The notes under the pieces: generated by a model | Told to the model about the DNA's origin: nothing | Databases searched by the model: none | What the model saw: only the letters and a program-made list of their open reading frames with translations | In this document: piece after piece, positions 10,218 through 20,212 of the stretch | Layout of the letters: every line of letters starts with the position of its first letter | Position numbering within the stretch: position 1 is the first letter of the stretch | Assembly: GCF_000003605.2 (NCBI RefSeq) | Contig: NW_003155853.1 | Coordinates: 1-21,507 of the forward strand | DNA: 21,507 nt | Reading direction: 5' to 3' | DNA from: Saccoglossus kowalevskii | Taxonomy: Eukaryota; Hemichordata; Enteropneusta; Harrimaniidae | Position numbers and translations under genes: made by a program

Positions 10218-11968
10218 TTCAAAATCTATGTGTGAGTCTATGGTGGGTATGAACTAAGTGAATAGGCTGGTTGAAAACACTCTGCCTAAGTTCAAAATCT
10301 ATGTGTGAGTCTATGGTGGGTATGAACTAAGTGAATAGGCTGGTTGAAAACACTCTGCCTAAGTTCAAAATCTATGTGTGAGTCTATGGTGGGTATGAAC
10401 TAAGTGAATAGGCTGGTTGAAAACACTCTGCCTAAGTTCAAAATCTATGTGTGAGTCTATGGTGGGTATGAACTAAGTGAATAGGCTGGTTGAAAACACT
10501 CTGCCTAAGTTCAAAATCTATGTGTGAGTCTATGGTGGTTATGAACTAAGTGAATAGGCTGGTTGAAAACACTCTGCCTAAGTTCAAAATCTATGTGTGA
10601 GTCTATGGTGGGTATGAACTAAGTGAATAGGCTGGTTGAAAACACTCTGCCTAAGTTCAAAATCTCAGTGTGAGTCTATGGTGGTATGAACTAAGTGAAT
10701 AGGCTGGTTGAAAACACTCTGCCTAAGTTCAAAATCTATGTGTGAGTCTATGGTGGGTATGAACTAAGTGAATAGGCTGGTTGAAAACACTCTGCCTAAG
10801 TTCAAAATCTATGTGTGAGTCTATGGTGGGTATGAACTAAGTGAATAGGCTGGTTGAAAACACTCTGCCTAAGTTCAAAATCTATGTGTGAGTCTATGGT
10901 GGGTATGAACTAAGTGAATAGGCTGGTTGAAAACACTCTGCCTAAGTTCAAAATATATGTGTGAGTCTATGGTGGGTATGAACTAAGTGAATAGGCTGGT
11001 TGAAAACACTCTGCCTAAGTTCAAAATCTATGTGTGAGTCTATGGTGGGTATGAACTAAGTGAATAGGCTGGTTGAAAACACTCTGCCTAAGTTCAAAAT
11101 CTATGTGTGAGTCTATGGTGGGCATGAACTAAGTGAATAGGCTGGTTGAAAACACTCTGCCTAAGTTCAAAATCTATGTGTGAGTCTATGGTGGGTATGA
11201 ACTAAGTGAATAGGCTGGTTGAAAACACTCTGCCTAAGTTCAAAATCTCAGTGTGAGTCTATGGTGCGTATGAACTAAGTGAATAGGCTGGTTGAAAACA
11301 CTCTGCCTAAGTTCAAAATCTATGTGTGAGTCTATGGTGGGTATGAACTAAGTGAATAGGCTGGTTGAAAACACTCTGCCTAAGTTCAAAATCTATGTGT
11401 GAGTCTATGGTGGGTATGAACTAAGTGAATAGGCTGGTTGAAAACACTCTGCCTAAGTTCAAAATCTATGTGTGAGTCTATGGTGGGTATGAACTAAGTG
11501 AATAGGCTGGTTGAAAACACTCTGCCTAAGTTCAAAATCTACGTGTGAGTCTATGATGGGTATGAACTAAGTGAATAGGCTGGTTGAAAACACTCTGCCT
11601 AAGTTCAAAATCTATGTGTGAGTCTATGGTGGGTATGAACTAAGTGAATAGGCTGGTTGAAAACACTCTGCCTAAGTTCAAAATCTATGTGTGAGTCTAT
11701 GGTGGGTATGAACTAAGTGAATAGGCTGGTTGAAAACACTCTGCCTAAGTTCAAAATCTATGTGTGAGTCTATGGTGGGTATGAACTAAGTGAATAGGCT
11801 GGTTGAAAACACTCTGCCTAAGTTCAAAATCTATGTGTGAGTCTATGGTGGGTATGAACTAAGTGAATAGGCTGGTTGAAAACACTCTGCCTAAGTTCAA
11901 AATCTATGTGTGAGTCTATGGTGGGTATGAACTAAGTGAATAGGCTGGTTGAAAACACTCTGCCTAAG
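10218..11968. repeat. Array segment without T-end monomers (M141-M164)
   Basis: None of these 24 copies has the T-end variant. It includes the second deletion-marked module (10510-10727), an atatatg copy at 10947, and four copies with private changes: M153 (11093) with gggcatg; M155 (11239), a CAG copy with ggtgcgtatg; and M159 (11531), which has both ctacgtg and tatgatggg. Just before it lie M137 (9926, taggatgg) and M139 (10072, tatgtgagag). The segment is therefore slightly richer in private substitutions than the rest. Confidence 0.8.
10510..10727. repeat. Second three-monomer module with shared 1-base deletion (M145-M147)
   Basis: ggttatg, plain, then CAG with the one-base-shorter ggtggtatg. 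It is identical in type and length to 9197-9414. Upstream it has four plain copies after a T-end copy (M140), where the other module has two, so the flanks have since changed in copy number. Confidence 0.88.
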
Positions 11969-12114
11969 TTCAAAATCTATGTGTGAGTCTATGGTGGGTA
12001 TGAACTAAGTGAATAGGCTGGTTGAAAACACTCTGTCTAAGTTCAAAATCTATGTGTGAGTCTATGGTGGGTATGAACTAAGTGAATAGGCTGGTTGAAA
12101 ACACTCTGCCTAAG

Positions 12115-12186
12115 TTCAAAATCTATGTGTGAGTCTATGGTGGGTATGAACTAAGTGAATAGCTGGGTTGAAACACTCTGCCTAAG
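12115..12186 (+). repeat. 72-bp monomer M167 with clustered changes
   Basis: Around 12158-12176 this copy reads aatagctgggttgaaacact where the consensus has aataggctggttgaaaacact. A g has shifted place and one A of the A4 run is lost. Two nearby indel-type changes in one copy are unusual for this array, so this may be a local consensus error. Confidence 0.8.
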
Positions 12187-12624
12187 TTCAAAATCTATGT
12201 GTGAGTCTATGGTGGGTATGAACTAAGTGAATAGGCTGGTTGAAAACACTCTGTCTAAGTTCAAAATCTATGTGTGAGTCTATGGTGGGTATGAACTAAG
12301 TGAATAGGCTGGTTGAAAACACTCTGCCTAAGTTCAAAATCTATGTGTGAGTCTATGGTGGGTATGAACTAAGTGAATAGGCTGGTTGAAAACACTCTGT
12401 CTAAGTTCAAAATCTATGTGTGAGTCTATGGTGGTTATGAACTAAGTGAATAGGCTGGTTGAAAACACTCTGCCTAAGTTCAAAATCTATGTGTGAGTCT
12501 ATGGTGGGTATGAACTAAGTGAATAGGCTGGTTGAAAACACTCTGCCTAAGTTCAAAATCTCAGTGTGAGTCTATGGTGGGTATGAACTAAGTGAATAGG
12601 CTGGTTGAAAACACTCTGCCTAAG
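12187..12624. repeat. 6-monomer module (M168-M173)
   Basis: The order is T-end, plain, T-end, ggttatg, plain, CAG over 438 bp. It is the same in type as M53-M58 (3797-4234), M254-M259 and M260-M265 (18463-19338). This is a single, non-tandem occurrence of the unit that is tandemly repeated at 18463. Confidence 0.85.
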
Positions 12625-13500
12625 TTCAAAATCTATGTGTGAGTCTATGGTGGGTATGAACTAAGTGAATAGGCTGGTTGAAAACACTCTGCCTAAGTTC
12701 AAAATCTATGTGTGAGTCTATGGTGGGTATGAACTAAGTGAATAGGCTGGTTGAAAACACTCTGCCTAAGTTCAAAATCTATGTGTGAGTCTATGGTGGG
12801 TATGAACTAAGTGAATAGGCTGGTTGAAAACACTCTGCCTAAGTTCAAAATCTATGTGTGAGTCTATGGTGGGTATGAACTAAGTGAATAGGCTGGTTGA
12901 AAACACTCTGCCTAAGTTCAAAATCTATGTGTGAGTCTATGGTGGGTATGAACTAAGTGAATAGGCTGGTTGAAAACACTCTGCCTAAGTTCAAAATCTA
13001 TGTGTGAGTCTATGGTGGGTATGAACTAAGTGAATAGGCTGGTTGAAAACACTCTGCCTAAGTTCAAAATCTATGTGTGAGTCTATGGTGGGTATGAACT
13101 AAGTGAATAGGCTGGTTGAAAACACTCTGCCTAAGTTCAAAATCTATGTGTGAGTCTATGGTGGGTATGAACTAAGTGAATAGGCTGGTTGAAAACACTC
13201 TGCCTAAGTTCAAAATCTATGTGTGAGTCTATGGTGGGTATGAACTAAGTGAATAGGCTGGTTGAAAACACTCTGCCTAAGTTCAAAATCTATGTGTGAG
13301 TCTATGGTGGGTATGAACTAAGTGAATAGGCTGGTTGAAAACACTCTGCCTAAGTTCAAAATCTATGTGTGAGTCTATGGTGGGTATGAACTAAGTGAAT
13401 AGGCTGGTTGAAAACACTCTGCCTAAGTTCAAAATCTATGTGTGAGTCTATGGTGGGTATGAACTAAGTGAATAGGCTGGTTGAAAACACTCTGCCTAAG
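12625..13500. repeat. Run of twelve consensus monomers (M174-M185)
   Basis: Twelve successive copies show no recurrent or private variant by eye, 876 bp in all. It is the longest unmarked run I found. It follows directly after a CAG copy (M173), as the ten-copy near-plain run M59-M68 follows CAG copy M58. It is probably the most recently amplified or best homogenised part. Confidence 0.8.
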
Positions 13501-13719
13501 TTCAAAATCTATGTGTGAGTCTATGGTGGGTATGAACTAAGTGAATAGGCTGGTTGAAAACACTCTGTCTAAGTTCAAAATCTATGTGTGAGTCTATGGT
13601 GGGTATGAACTAAGTGAATAGGCTGGTTGAAAACACTCTGCCTAAGTTCAAAATCTATGTGTGAGTCTATGGTGGGTATGAACTAAGTGAATAGGCTGGT
13701 TGAAAACACTCTGCCTAAG

Positions 13720-13865
13720 TTCAAAATCTCAGTGTGAGTCTATGGTGGGTATGAACTAAGTGAATAGGCTGGTTGAAAACACTCTGCCTAAGTTCAAAAT
13801 CTCAGTGTGAGTCTATGGTGTGTATGAACTAAGTGAATAGGCTGGTTGAAAACACTCTGCCTAAG
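13720..13865. repeat. Adjacent CAG monomers (M189-M190)
   Basis: These are two CAG copies in a row, an arrangement otherwise seen only at M21-M22 (1460-1605). The second has a private g29 to t change (ggtgtgtatg) absent from the earlier pair. The flanks do not match the earlier pair over more than a few copies. Confidence 0.82.
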
Positions 13866-14011
13866 TTCAAAATCTATGTGTGAGTCTATGGTGGGTATGA
13901 ACTAAGTGAATAGGCTGGTTGAAAACACTCTGCCTAAGTTCAAAATCTATGTGTGAGTCTATGGTGGGTATGAACTAAGTGAATAGGCTGGTTGAAAACA
14001 CTCTGCCTAAG

Positions 14012-14885
14012 TTCAAAATCTATGTGTGAGTCTATGGTGGGTATGAACTAAGTGAATAGGCTGGTTGAAAACACTCTGTCTAAGTTCAAAATCTATGTGT
14101 GAGTCTATGGTGGGTATGAACTAAGTGAATAGGCTGGTTGAAAACACTCTGCCAAAGTTCAAAATCTATGTGTGAGTCTATGGTGGGTATGAACTAAGTG
14201 AATAGGCTGGTTGAAAACACTCTGTCTAAGTTCAAAATCTATGTGTGAGTCTATGGTGGGTATGAACTAAGTGAATAGGCTGGTTGAAAACACTCTGTCT
14301 AAGTTCAAAATATATGTGTGAGTCTATGGTGGGTATGAACTAAGTGAATAGGCTGGTTGAAAACACTCTGTCTAAGTTCAAAATCTATGTGTGAGTCTAT
14401 GGTGGGTATGAACTAAGTGAATAGGCTGGTTGAAAACACTGTCTAAGTTCAAAATCTATGTGTGAGTCTATGGTGGGTAGGAACTAAGTGAATAGGCTGG
14501 TTGAAAACACTCTGCCTAGGTTCAAAATCTATGTGTGAGTCTATGGTGGGTATGAACTAAGTGAATAGGCTGGTTGAAAACACTCTGTCTAAGTTCAAAA
14601 TCTATGTGTGAGTCTATGGTGGGTATGAACTAAGTGAATAGGCTGGTTGAAAACACTCTGTCTAAGTTCAAAATCTATGTGTGAGTCTATGGTGGGTATG
14701 AACTAAGTGAATAGGCTGGTTGAAAACACTCTGTCTAAGTTCAAAATCTATGTGTGAGTCTATGGTGGGTATGAACTAAGTGAATAGGCTGGTTGAAAAC
14801 ACTCTGTCTAAGTTCAAAATCTCAGTGTGAGTCTATGGTGGGTATGAACTAAGTGAATAGGCTGGTTGAAAACACTCTGCCTAAG
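14012..14885. repeat. T-end-rich stretch with several unusual copies (M193-M204)
   Basis: Nine of twelve copies are T-end. M194 (14085) ends in gccaaag. M197 (14304) combines atatatg with a T-end, the only atatatg copy to do so. M198 (14377-14447) has the 2-base deletion and is 71 bp. M199 (14448-14520) has two private changes, gggtaggaac and gcctagg. M204 (14813) is CAG. The density of private changes is higher than in flanking DNA. Confidence 0.8.
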
Positions 14886-15031
14886 TTCAAAATCTATGTG
14901 TGAGTCTATGGTGGGTATGAACTAAGTGAATAGGCTGGTTGAAAACACTCTGCCTAAGTTCAAAATCTATGTGTGAGTCTATGGTGGGTATGAACTAAGT
15001 GAATAGGCTGGTTGAAAACACTCTGCCTAAG

Positions 15032-16345
15032 TTCAAAATCTATGTGTGAGTCTATGGTGGGTATGAACTAAGTGAATAGGCTGGTTGAAAACACTCTGTC
15101 TAAGTTCAAAATCTATGTGTGAGTCTATGGTGGGTATGAACTAAGTGAATAGGCTGGTTGAAAACACTCTGTCTAAGTTCAAAATCTATGTGTGAGTCTA
15201 TGGTGGGTATGAACTAAGTGAATAGGCTGGTTGAAAACACTCTGTCTAAGTTCAAAATCTATGTGTGAGTCTATGGTGGGTATGAACTAAGTGAATAGGC
15301 TGGTTGAAAACACTCTGTCTAAGTTCAAAATCTATGTGTGAGTCTATGGTGGGTATGAACTAAGTGAATAGGCTGGTTGAAAACACTCTGCCTAAGTTCA
15401 AAATCTATGTGTGAGTCTATGGTGGGTATGAACTAAGTGAATAGGCTGGTTGAAAACACTCTGCCTAAGTTCAAAATCTATGTGTGAGTCTATGGTGGGT
15501 ATGAACTAAGTGAATAGGCTGGTTGAAAACACTCTGCCTAAGTTCAAAATCTATGTGTGAGTCTATGGTGGGTATGAACTAAGTGAATAGGCTGGTTGAA
15601 AACACTCTGCCTAAGTTCAAAATCTATGTGTGAGTCTATGGTGGGTATGAACTAAGTGAATAGGCTGGTTGAAAACACTCTGTCTAAGTTCAAAATCTAT
15701 GTGTGAGTCTATGGTGGGTATGAACTAAGTGAATAGGCTGGTTGAAAACACTCTGCCTAAGTTCAAAATCTATGTGTGAGTCTATGGTGGGTATGAACTA
15801 AGTGAATAGGCTGGTTGAAAACACTCTGCCTAAGTTCAAAATCTATGTGTGAGTCTATGGTGGGTATGAACTAAGTGAATAGGCTGGTTGAAAACACTCT
15901 GCCTAAGTTCAAAATCTATGTGTGAGTCTATGGTGGGTATGAACTAAGTGAATAGGCTGGTTGAAAACACTCTGCCTAAGTTCAAAATATATGTGTGAGT
16001 CTATGGTGGGTATGAACTAAGTGAATAGGCTGGTTGAAAACACTCTGCCTAAGTTCAAAATCTATGTGTGAGTCTATGGTGGGTATGAACTAAGTGAATA
16101 GGCTGGTTGAAAACACTCTGTCTAAGTTCAAAATCTATGTGTGAGTCTATGGTGGTTATGAACTAAGTGAATAGGCTGGTTGAAAACACTCTGCCTAAGT
16201 TCAAAATCTATGTGTGAGTCTATGGTGGGTATGAACTAAGTGAATAGGCTGGTTGAAAACACTCTGCCTAAGTTCAAAATCTCAGTGTGAGTCTATGGTG
16301 GGTATGAACTAAGTGAATAGGCTGGTTGAAAACACTCTGCCTAAG
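15032..16345. repeat. Expanded counterpart of block B (M207-M224)
   Basis: Three T-end copies are followed by two tandem copies of the five-monomer string 'T-end plus four plain' (M210-M214 and M215-M219). Then come atatatg, T-end, ggttatg, plain and CAG. Block B at 2848-3796 has the same order with only one five-monomer string. The difference is therefore a clean 365-bp gain or loss inside otherwise matching sequence. Confidence 0.8.
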
Positions 16346-16929
16346 TTCAAAATCTATGTGTGAGTCTATGGTGGGTATGAACTAAGTGAATAGGCTGGTT
16401 GAAAACACTCTGCCTAAGTTCAAAATCTATGTGTGAGTCTATGGTGGGTATGAACTAAGTGAATAGGCTGGTTGAAAACACTCTGCCTAAGTTCAAAATC
16501 TATGTGTGAGTCTATGGTGGGTATGAACTAAGTGAATAGGCTGGTTGAAAACACTCTGTCTAAGTTCAAAATCTATGTGTGAGTCTATGGTGGGTATGAA
16601 CTAAGTGAATAGGCTGGTTGAAAACACTCTGCCTAAGTTCAAAATCTATGTGTGAGTCTATGGTGGGTATGAACTAAGTGAATAGGCTGGTTGAAAACAC
16701 TCTGTCTAAGTTCAAAATCTATGTGTGAGTCTATGGTGGGTATGAACTAAGTGAATAGGCTGGTTGAAAACACTCTGCCTAAGTTCAAAATCTATGTGTG
16801 AGTCTATGGTGGGTATGAACTAAGTGAATAGGCTGGTTGAAAACACTCTGTCTAAGTTCAAAATCTATGTGTGAGTCTATGGTGGGTATGAACTAAGTGA
16901 ATAGGCTGGTTGAAAACACTCTGCCTAAG
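15981..16929. repeat. 13-monomer block A, second copy (M220-M232)
   Basis: Matches 1752-2701 in the order of all markers over 13 copies, lacking only the private compound change of M30. Its first five copies are also the last five of the expanded block B counterpart. The right-hand region thus joins the left context of block B to the right context of block A through their common atatatg-to-CAG core. Confidence 0.85.
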
Positions 16930-17075
16930 TTCAAAATCTATGTGTGAGTCTATGGTGGGTATGAACTAAGTGAATAGGCTGGTTCAAAACACTCTGCCTA
17001 AGTTCAAAATCTATGTGTGAGTCTATGGTGGGTATGAACTAAGTGAATAGGCTGGTTCAAAACACTCTGCCTAAG
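16930..17075. repeat. Second adjacent pair of g56-to-c monomers (M233-M234)
   Basis: Both copies read ggttcaaaac, with the substituted bases at 16985 and 17058, 73 bp apart. The pair matches 5038-5183 and directly follows the second block A copy. The first block A copy is followed at the equivalent place (2702-2847) by two plain copies, so the pair was gained or lost after that duplication. Confidence 0.9.
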
Positions 17076-17805
17076 TTCAAAATCTATGTGTGAGTCTATG
17101 GTGGGTATGAACTAAGTGAATAGGCTGGTTGAAAACACTCTGCCTAAGTTCAAAATCTATGTGTGAGTCTATGGTGGGTATGAACTAAGTGAATAGGCTG
17201 GTTGAAAACACTCTGCCTAAGTTCAAAATCTATGTGTGAGTCTATGGTGGGTATGAACTAAGTGAATAGGCTGGTTGAAAACACTCTGTCTAAGTTCAAA
17301 ATCTATGTGTGAGTCTATGGTGGGTATGAACTAAGTGAATAGGCTGGTTGAAAACACTCTGCCTAAGTTCAAAATCTATGTGTGAGTCTATGGTGGGTAT
17401 GAACTAAGTGAATAGGCTGGTTGAAAACACTCTGCCTAAGTTCAAAATCTATGTGTGAGTCTATGGTGGGTATGAACTAAGTGAATAGGCTGGTTGAAAA
17501 CACTCTGCCTAAGTTCAAAATCTATGTGTGAGTCTATGGTGGGTATGAACTAAGTGAATAGGCTGGTTGAAAACACTCTGCCTAAGTTCAAAATCTATGT
17601 GTGAGTCTATGGTGGGTATGAACTAAGTGAATCGGCTGGTTGAAAACACTCTGTCTAAGTTCAAAATCTATGTGTGAGTCTATGGTGGGTATGAACTAAG
17701 TGAATAGGCTGGTTGAAAACACTCTGCCTAAGTTCAAAATCTATGTGTGAGTCTATGGTGGGTATGAACTAAGTGAATAGGCTGGTTGAAAACACTCTGT
17801 CTAAG

Positions 17806-18681
17806 TTCAAAATCTATGTGTGAGTCTATGGTGGGTATGAACTAAGTGAATAGGCTGGTTGAAAACACTCTGTCTAAGTTCAAAATCTATGTGTGAGTCT
17901 ATGGTGGGTATGAACTAAGTGAATAGGCTGGTTGAAAACACTCTGTCTAAGTTCAAAATCTATGTGTGAGTCTATGGTGGGTATGAACTAAGTGAATAGG
18001 CTGGTTGAAAACACTCTGTCTAAGTTCAAAATCTCAGTGTGAGTCTATGGTGGGTATGAACTAAGTGAATAGGCTGGTTGAAAACACTCTGTCTAAGTTC
18101 AAAATCTATGTGTGAGTCTATGGTGGGTATGAACTAAGTGAATAGGCTGGTTGAAAACACTCTGTCTAAGTTCAAAATCTCAGTGTGAGTCTATGGTGGG
18201 TATGAACTAAGTGAATAGGCTGGTTGAAAACACTCTGCCTAAGTTCAAAATCTATGTGTGAGTCTATGGTGGGTATGAACTAAGTGAATAGGCTGGTTGA
18301 AAACACTCTGCCTAAGTTCAAAATCTATGTGTGAGTCTATGGTGGGTATGAACTAAGTGAATAGGCTGGTTGAAAACACTCTGCCTAAGTTCAAAATCTA
18401 TGTGTGAGTCTATGGTGGGTATGAACTAAGTGAATAGGCTGGTTGAAAACACTCTGTCTAAGTTCAAAATCTATGTGTGAGTCTATGGTGGGTATGAACT
18501 AAGTGAATAGGCTGGTTGAAAACACTCTGTCTAAGTTCAAAATCTATGTGTGAGTCTATGGTGGGTATGAACTAAGTGAATAGGCTGGTTGAAAACACTC
18601 TGCCTAAGTTCAAAATCTATGTGTGAGTCTATGGTGGGTATGAACTAAGTGAATAGGCTGGTTGAAAACACTCTGTCTAAG
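17806..18681. repeat. 12-monomer block C, second copy (M245-M256)
   Basis: Same 12-copy order as 7082-7955 without the 2-base deletion. It runs directly into the tandem 6-monomer repeat at 18463, sharing its last three copies with it. Slightly upstream, M242 (17587) has a private gaatcggctgg change that creates one of only three CpG sites in the window. Confidence 0.8.
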
Positions 18682-19338
18682 TTCAAAATCTATGTGTGAG
18701 TCTATGGTGGTTATGAACTAAGTGAATAGGCTGGTTGAAAACACTCTGCCTAAGTTCAAAATCTATGTGTGAGTCTATGGTGGGTATGAACTAAGTGAAT
18801 AGGCTGGTTGAAAACACTCTGCCTAAGTTCAAAATCTCAGTGTGAGTCTATGGTGGGTATGAACTAAGTGAATAGGCTGGTTGAAAACACTCTGCCTAAG
18901 TTCAAAATCTATGTGTGAGTCTATGGTGGGTATGAACTAAGTGAATAGGCTGGTTGAAAACACTCTGTCTAAGTTCAAAATCTATGTGTGAGTCTATGGT
19001 GGGTATGAACTAAGTGAATAGGCTGGTTGAAAACACTCTGCCTAAGTTCAAAATCTATGTGTGAGTCTATGGTGGGTATGAACTAAGTGAATAGGCTGGT
19101 TGAAAACACTCTGTCTAAGTTCAAAATCTATGTGTGAGTCTATGGTGGTTATGAACTAAGTGAATAGGCTGGTTGAAAACACTCTGCCTAAGTTCAAAAT
19201 CTATGTGTGAGTCTATGGTGGGTATGAACTAAGTGAATAGGCTGGTTGAAAACACTCTGCCTAAGTTCAAAATCTCAGTGTGAGTCTATGGTGGGTATGA
19301 ACTAAGTGAATAGGCTGGTTGAAAACACTCTGCCTAAG
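18463..19338. repeat. Perfect tandem 6-monomer higher-order repeat (M254-M265)
   Basis: Two consecutive 438-bp units each read T-end, plain, T-end, ggttatg, plain, CAG, and no difference between them was seen. The ggttatg copies start at 18682 and 19120 and the CAG copies at 18828 and 19266, both 438 bp apart. Single units of the same order occur at 3797-4234 and 12187-12624. This is the clearest higher-order unit in the window. Confidence 0.88.
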
Positions 19339-19484
19339 TTCAAAATCTATGTGTGAGTCTATGGTGGGTATGAACTAAGTGAATAGGCTGGTTGAAAACA
19401 CTCTGCCTAAGTTCAAAATCTATGTGTGAGTCTATGGTGGGTATGAACTAAGTGAATAGGCTGGTTGAAAACACTCTGCCTAAG

Positions 19485-19557
19485 TTCAAAATCTCAGTGT
19501 GAGTCTATGGTTGGTATGAACTAAGTGAATAGGCTGGTTGAAAACACTCTGCCTAAG
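19485..19557 (+). repeat. CAG monomer with ggttggtatg (M268)
   Basis: Shares both changes with M121 (8759-8831), but here the following copy is plain rather than tctttgtg. It is followed four copies later by an atatatg copy (M272, 19777), as the CAG copy M147 is followed by M151 (10947). This suggests mixing of modules. Confidence 0.82.
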
Positions 19558-20068
19558 TTCAAAATCTATGTGTGAGTCTATGGTGGGTATGAACTAAGTG
19601 AATAGGCTGGTTGAAAACACTCTGCCTAAGTTCAAAATCTATGTGTGAGTCTATGGTGGGTATGAACTAAGTGAATAGGCTGGTTGAAAACACTCTGCCT
19701 AAGTTCAAAATCTATGTGTGAGTCTATGGTGGGTATGAACTAAGTGAATAGGCTGGTTGAAAACACTCTGCCTAAGTTCAAAATATATGTGTGAGTCTAT
19801 GGTGGGTATGAACTAAGTGAATAGGCTGGTTGAAAACACTCTGCCTAAGTTCAAAATCTATGTGTGAGTCTATGGTGGGTATGAACTAAGTGAATAGGCT
19901 GGTTGAAAACACTCTGTCTAAGTTCAAAATCTATGTGTGAGTCTATGGTGGGTATGAACTAAGTGAATAGGCTGGTTGAAAACACTCTGTCTAAGTTCAA
20001 AATCTATGTGTGAGTCTATGGTGGGTATGAACTAAGTGAATAGGCTGGTTGAAAACACTCTGTCTAAG

Positions 20069-20212
20069 TTCAAAATCTCAGTGTGAGTCTATGGTGGGTA
20101 TGAACTAAGTGAATAGGCTGGTTGAAAACACTGTCTAAATTCACAATCTATGTGTGAGTCTATGGTGGGTATGAACTAAGTGAATAGGCTGGTTGAAAAC
20201 ACTCTGCCTAAG
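20069..20212. repeat. 71-bp CAG monomer M276 and altered junction with M277
   Basis: M276 has CAG, T-end and the 2-base deletion, like M101. Its end and the next start read gtctaaattcacaatc instead of gtctaagttcaaaatc: two private substitutions within four bases across the monomer junction. The three copies before M276 are T-end, as before M101, so the groups are related. M277 lacks the T-end that M102 has. Confidence 0.85.
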
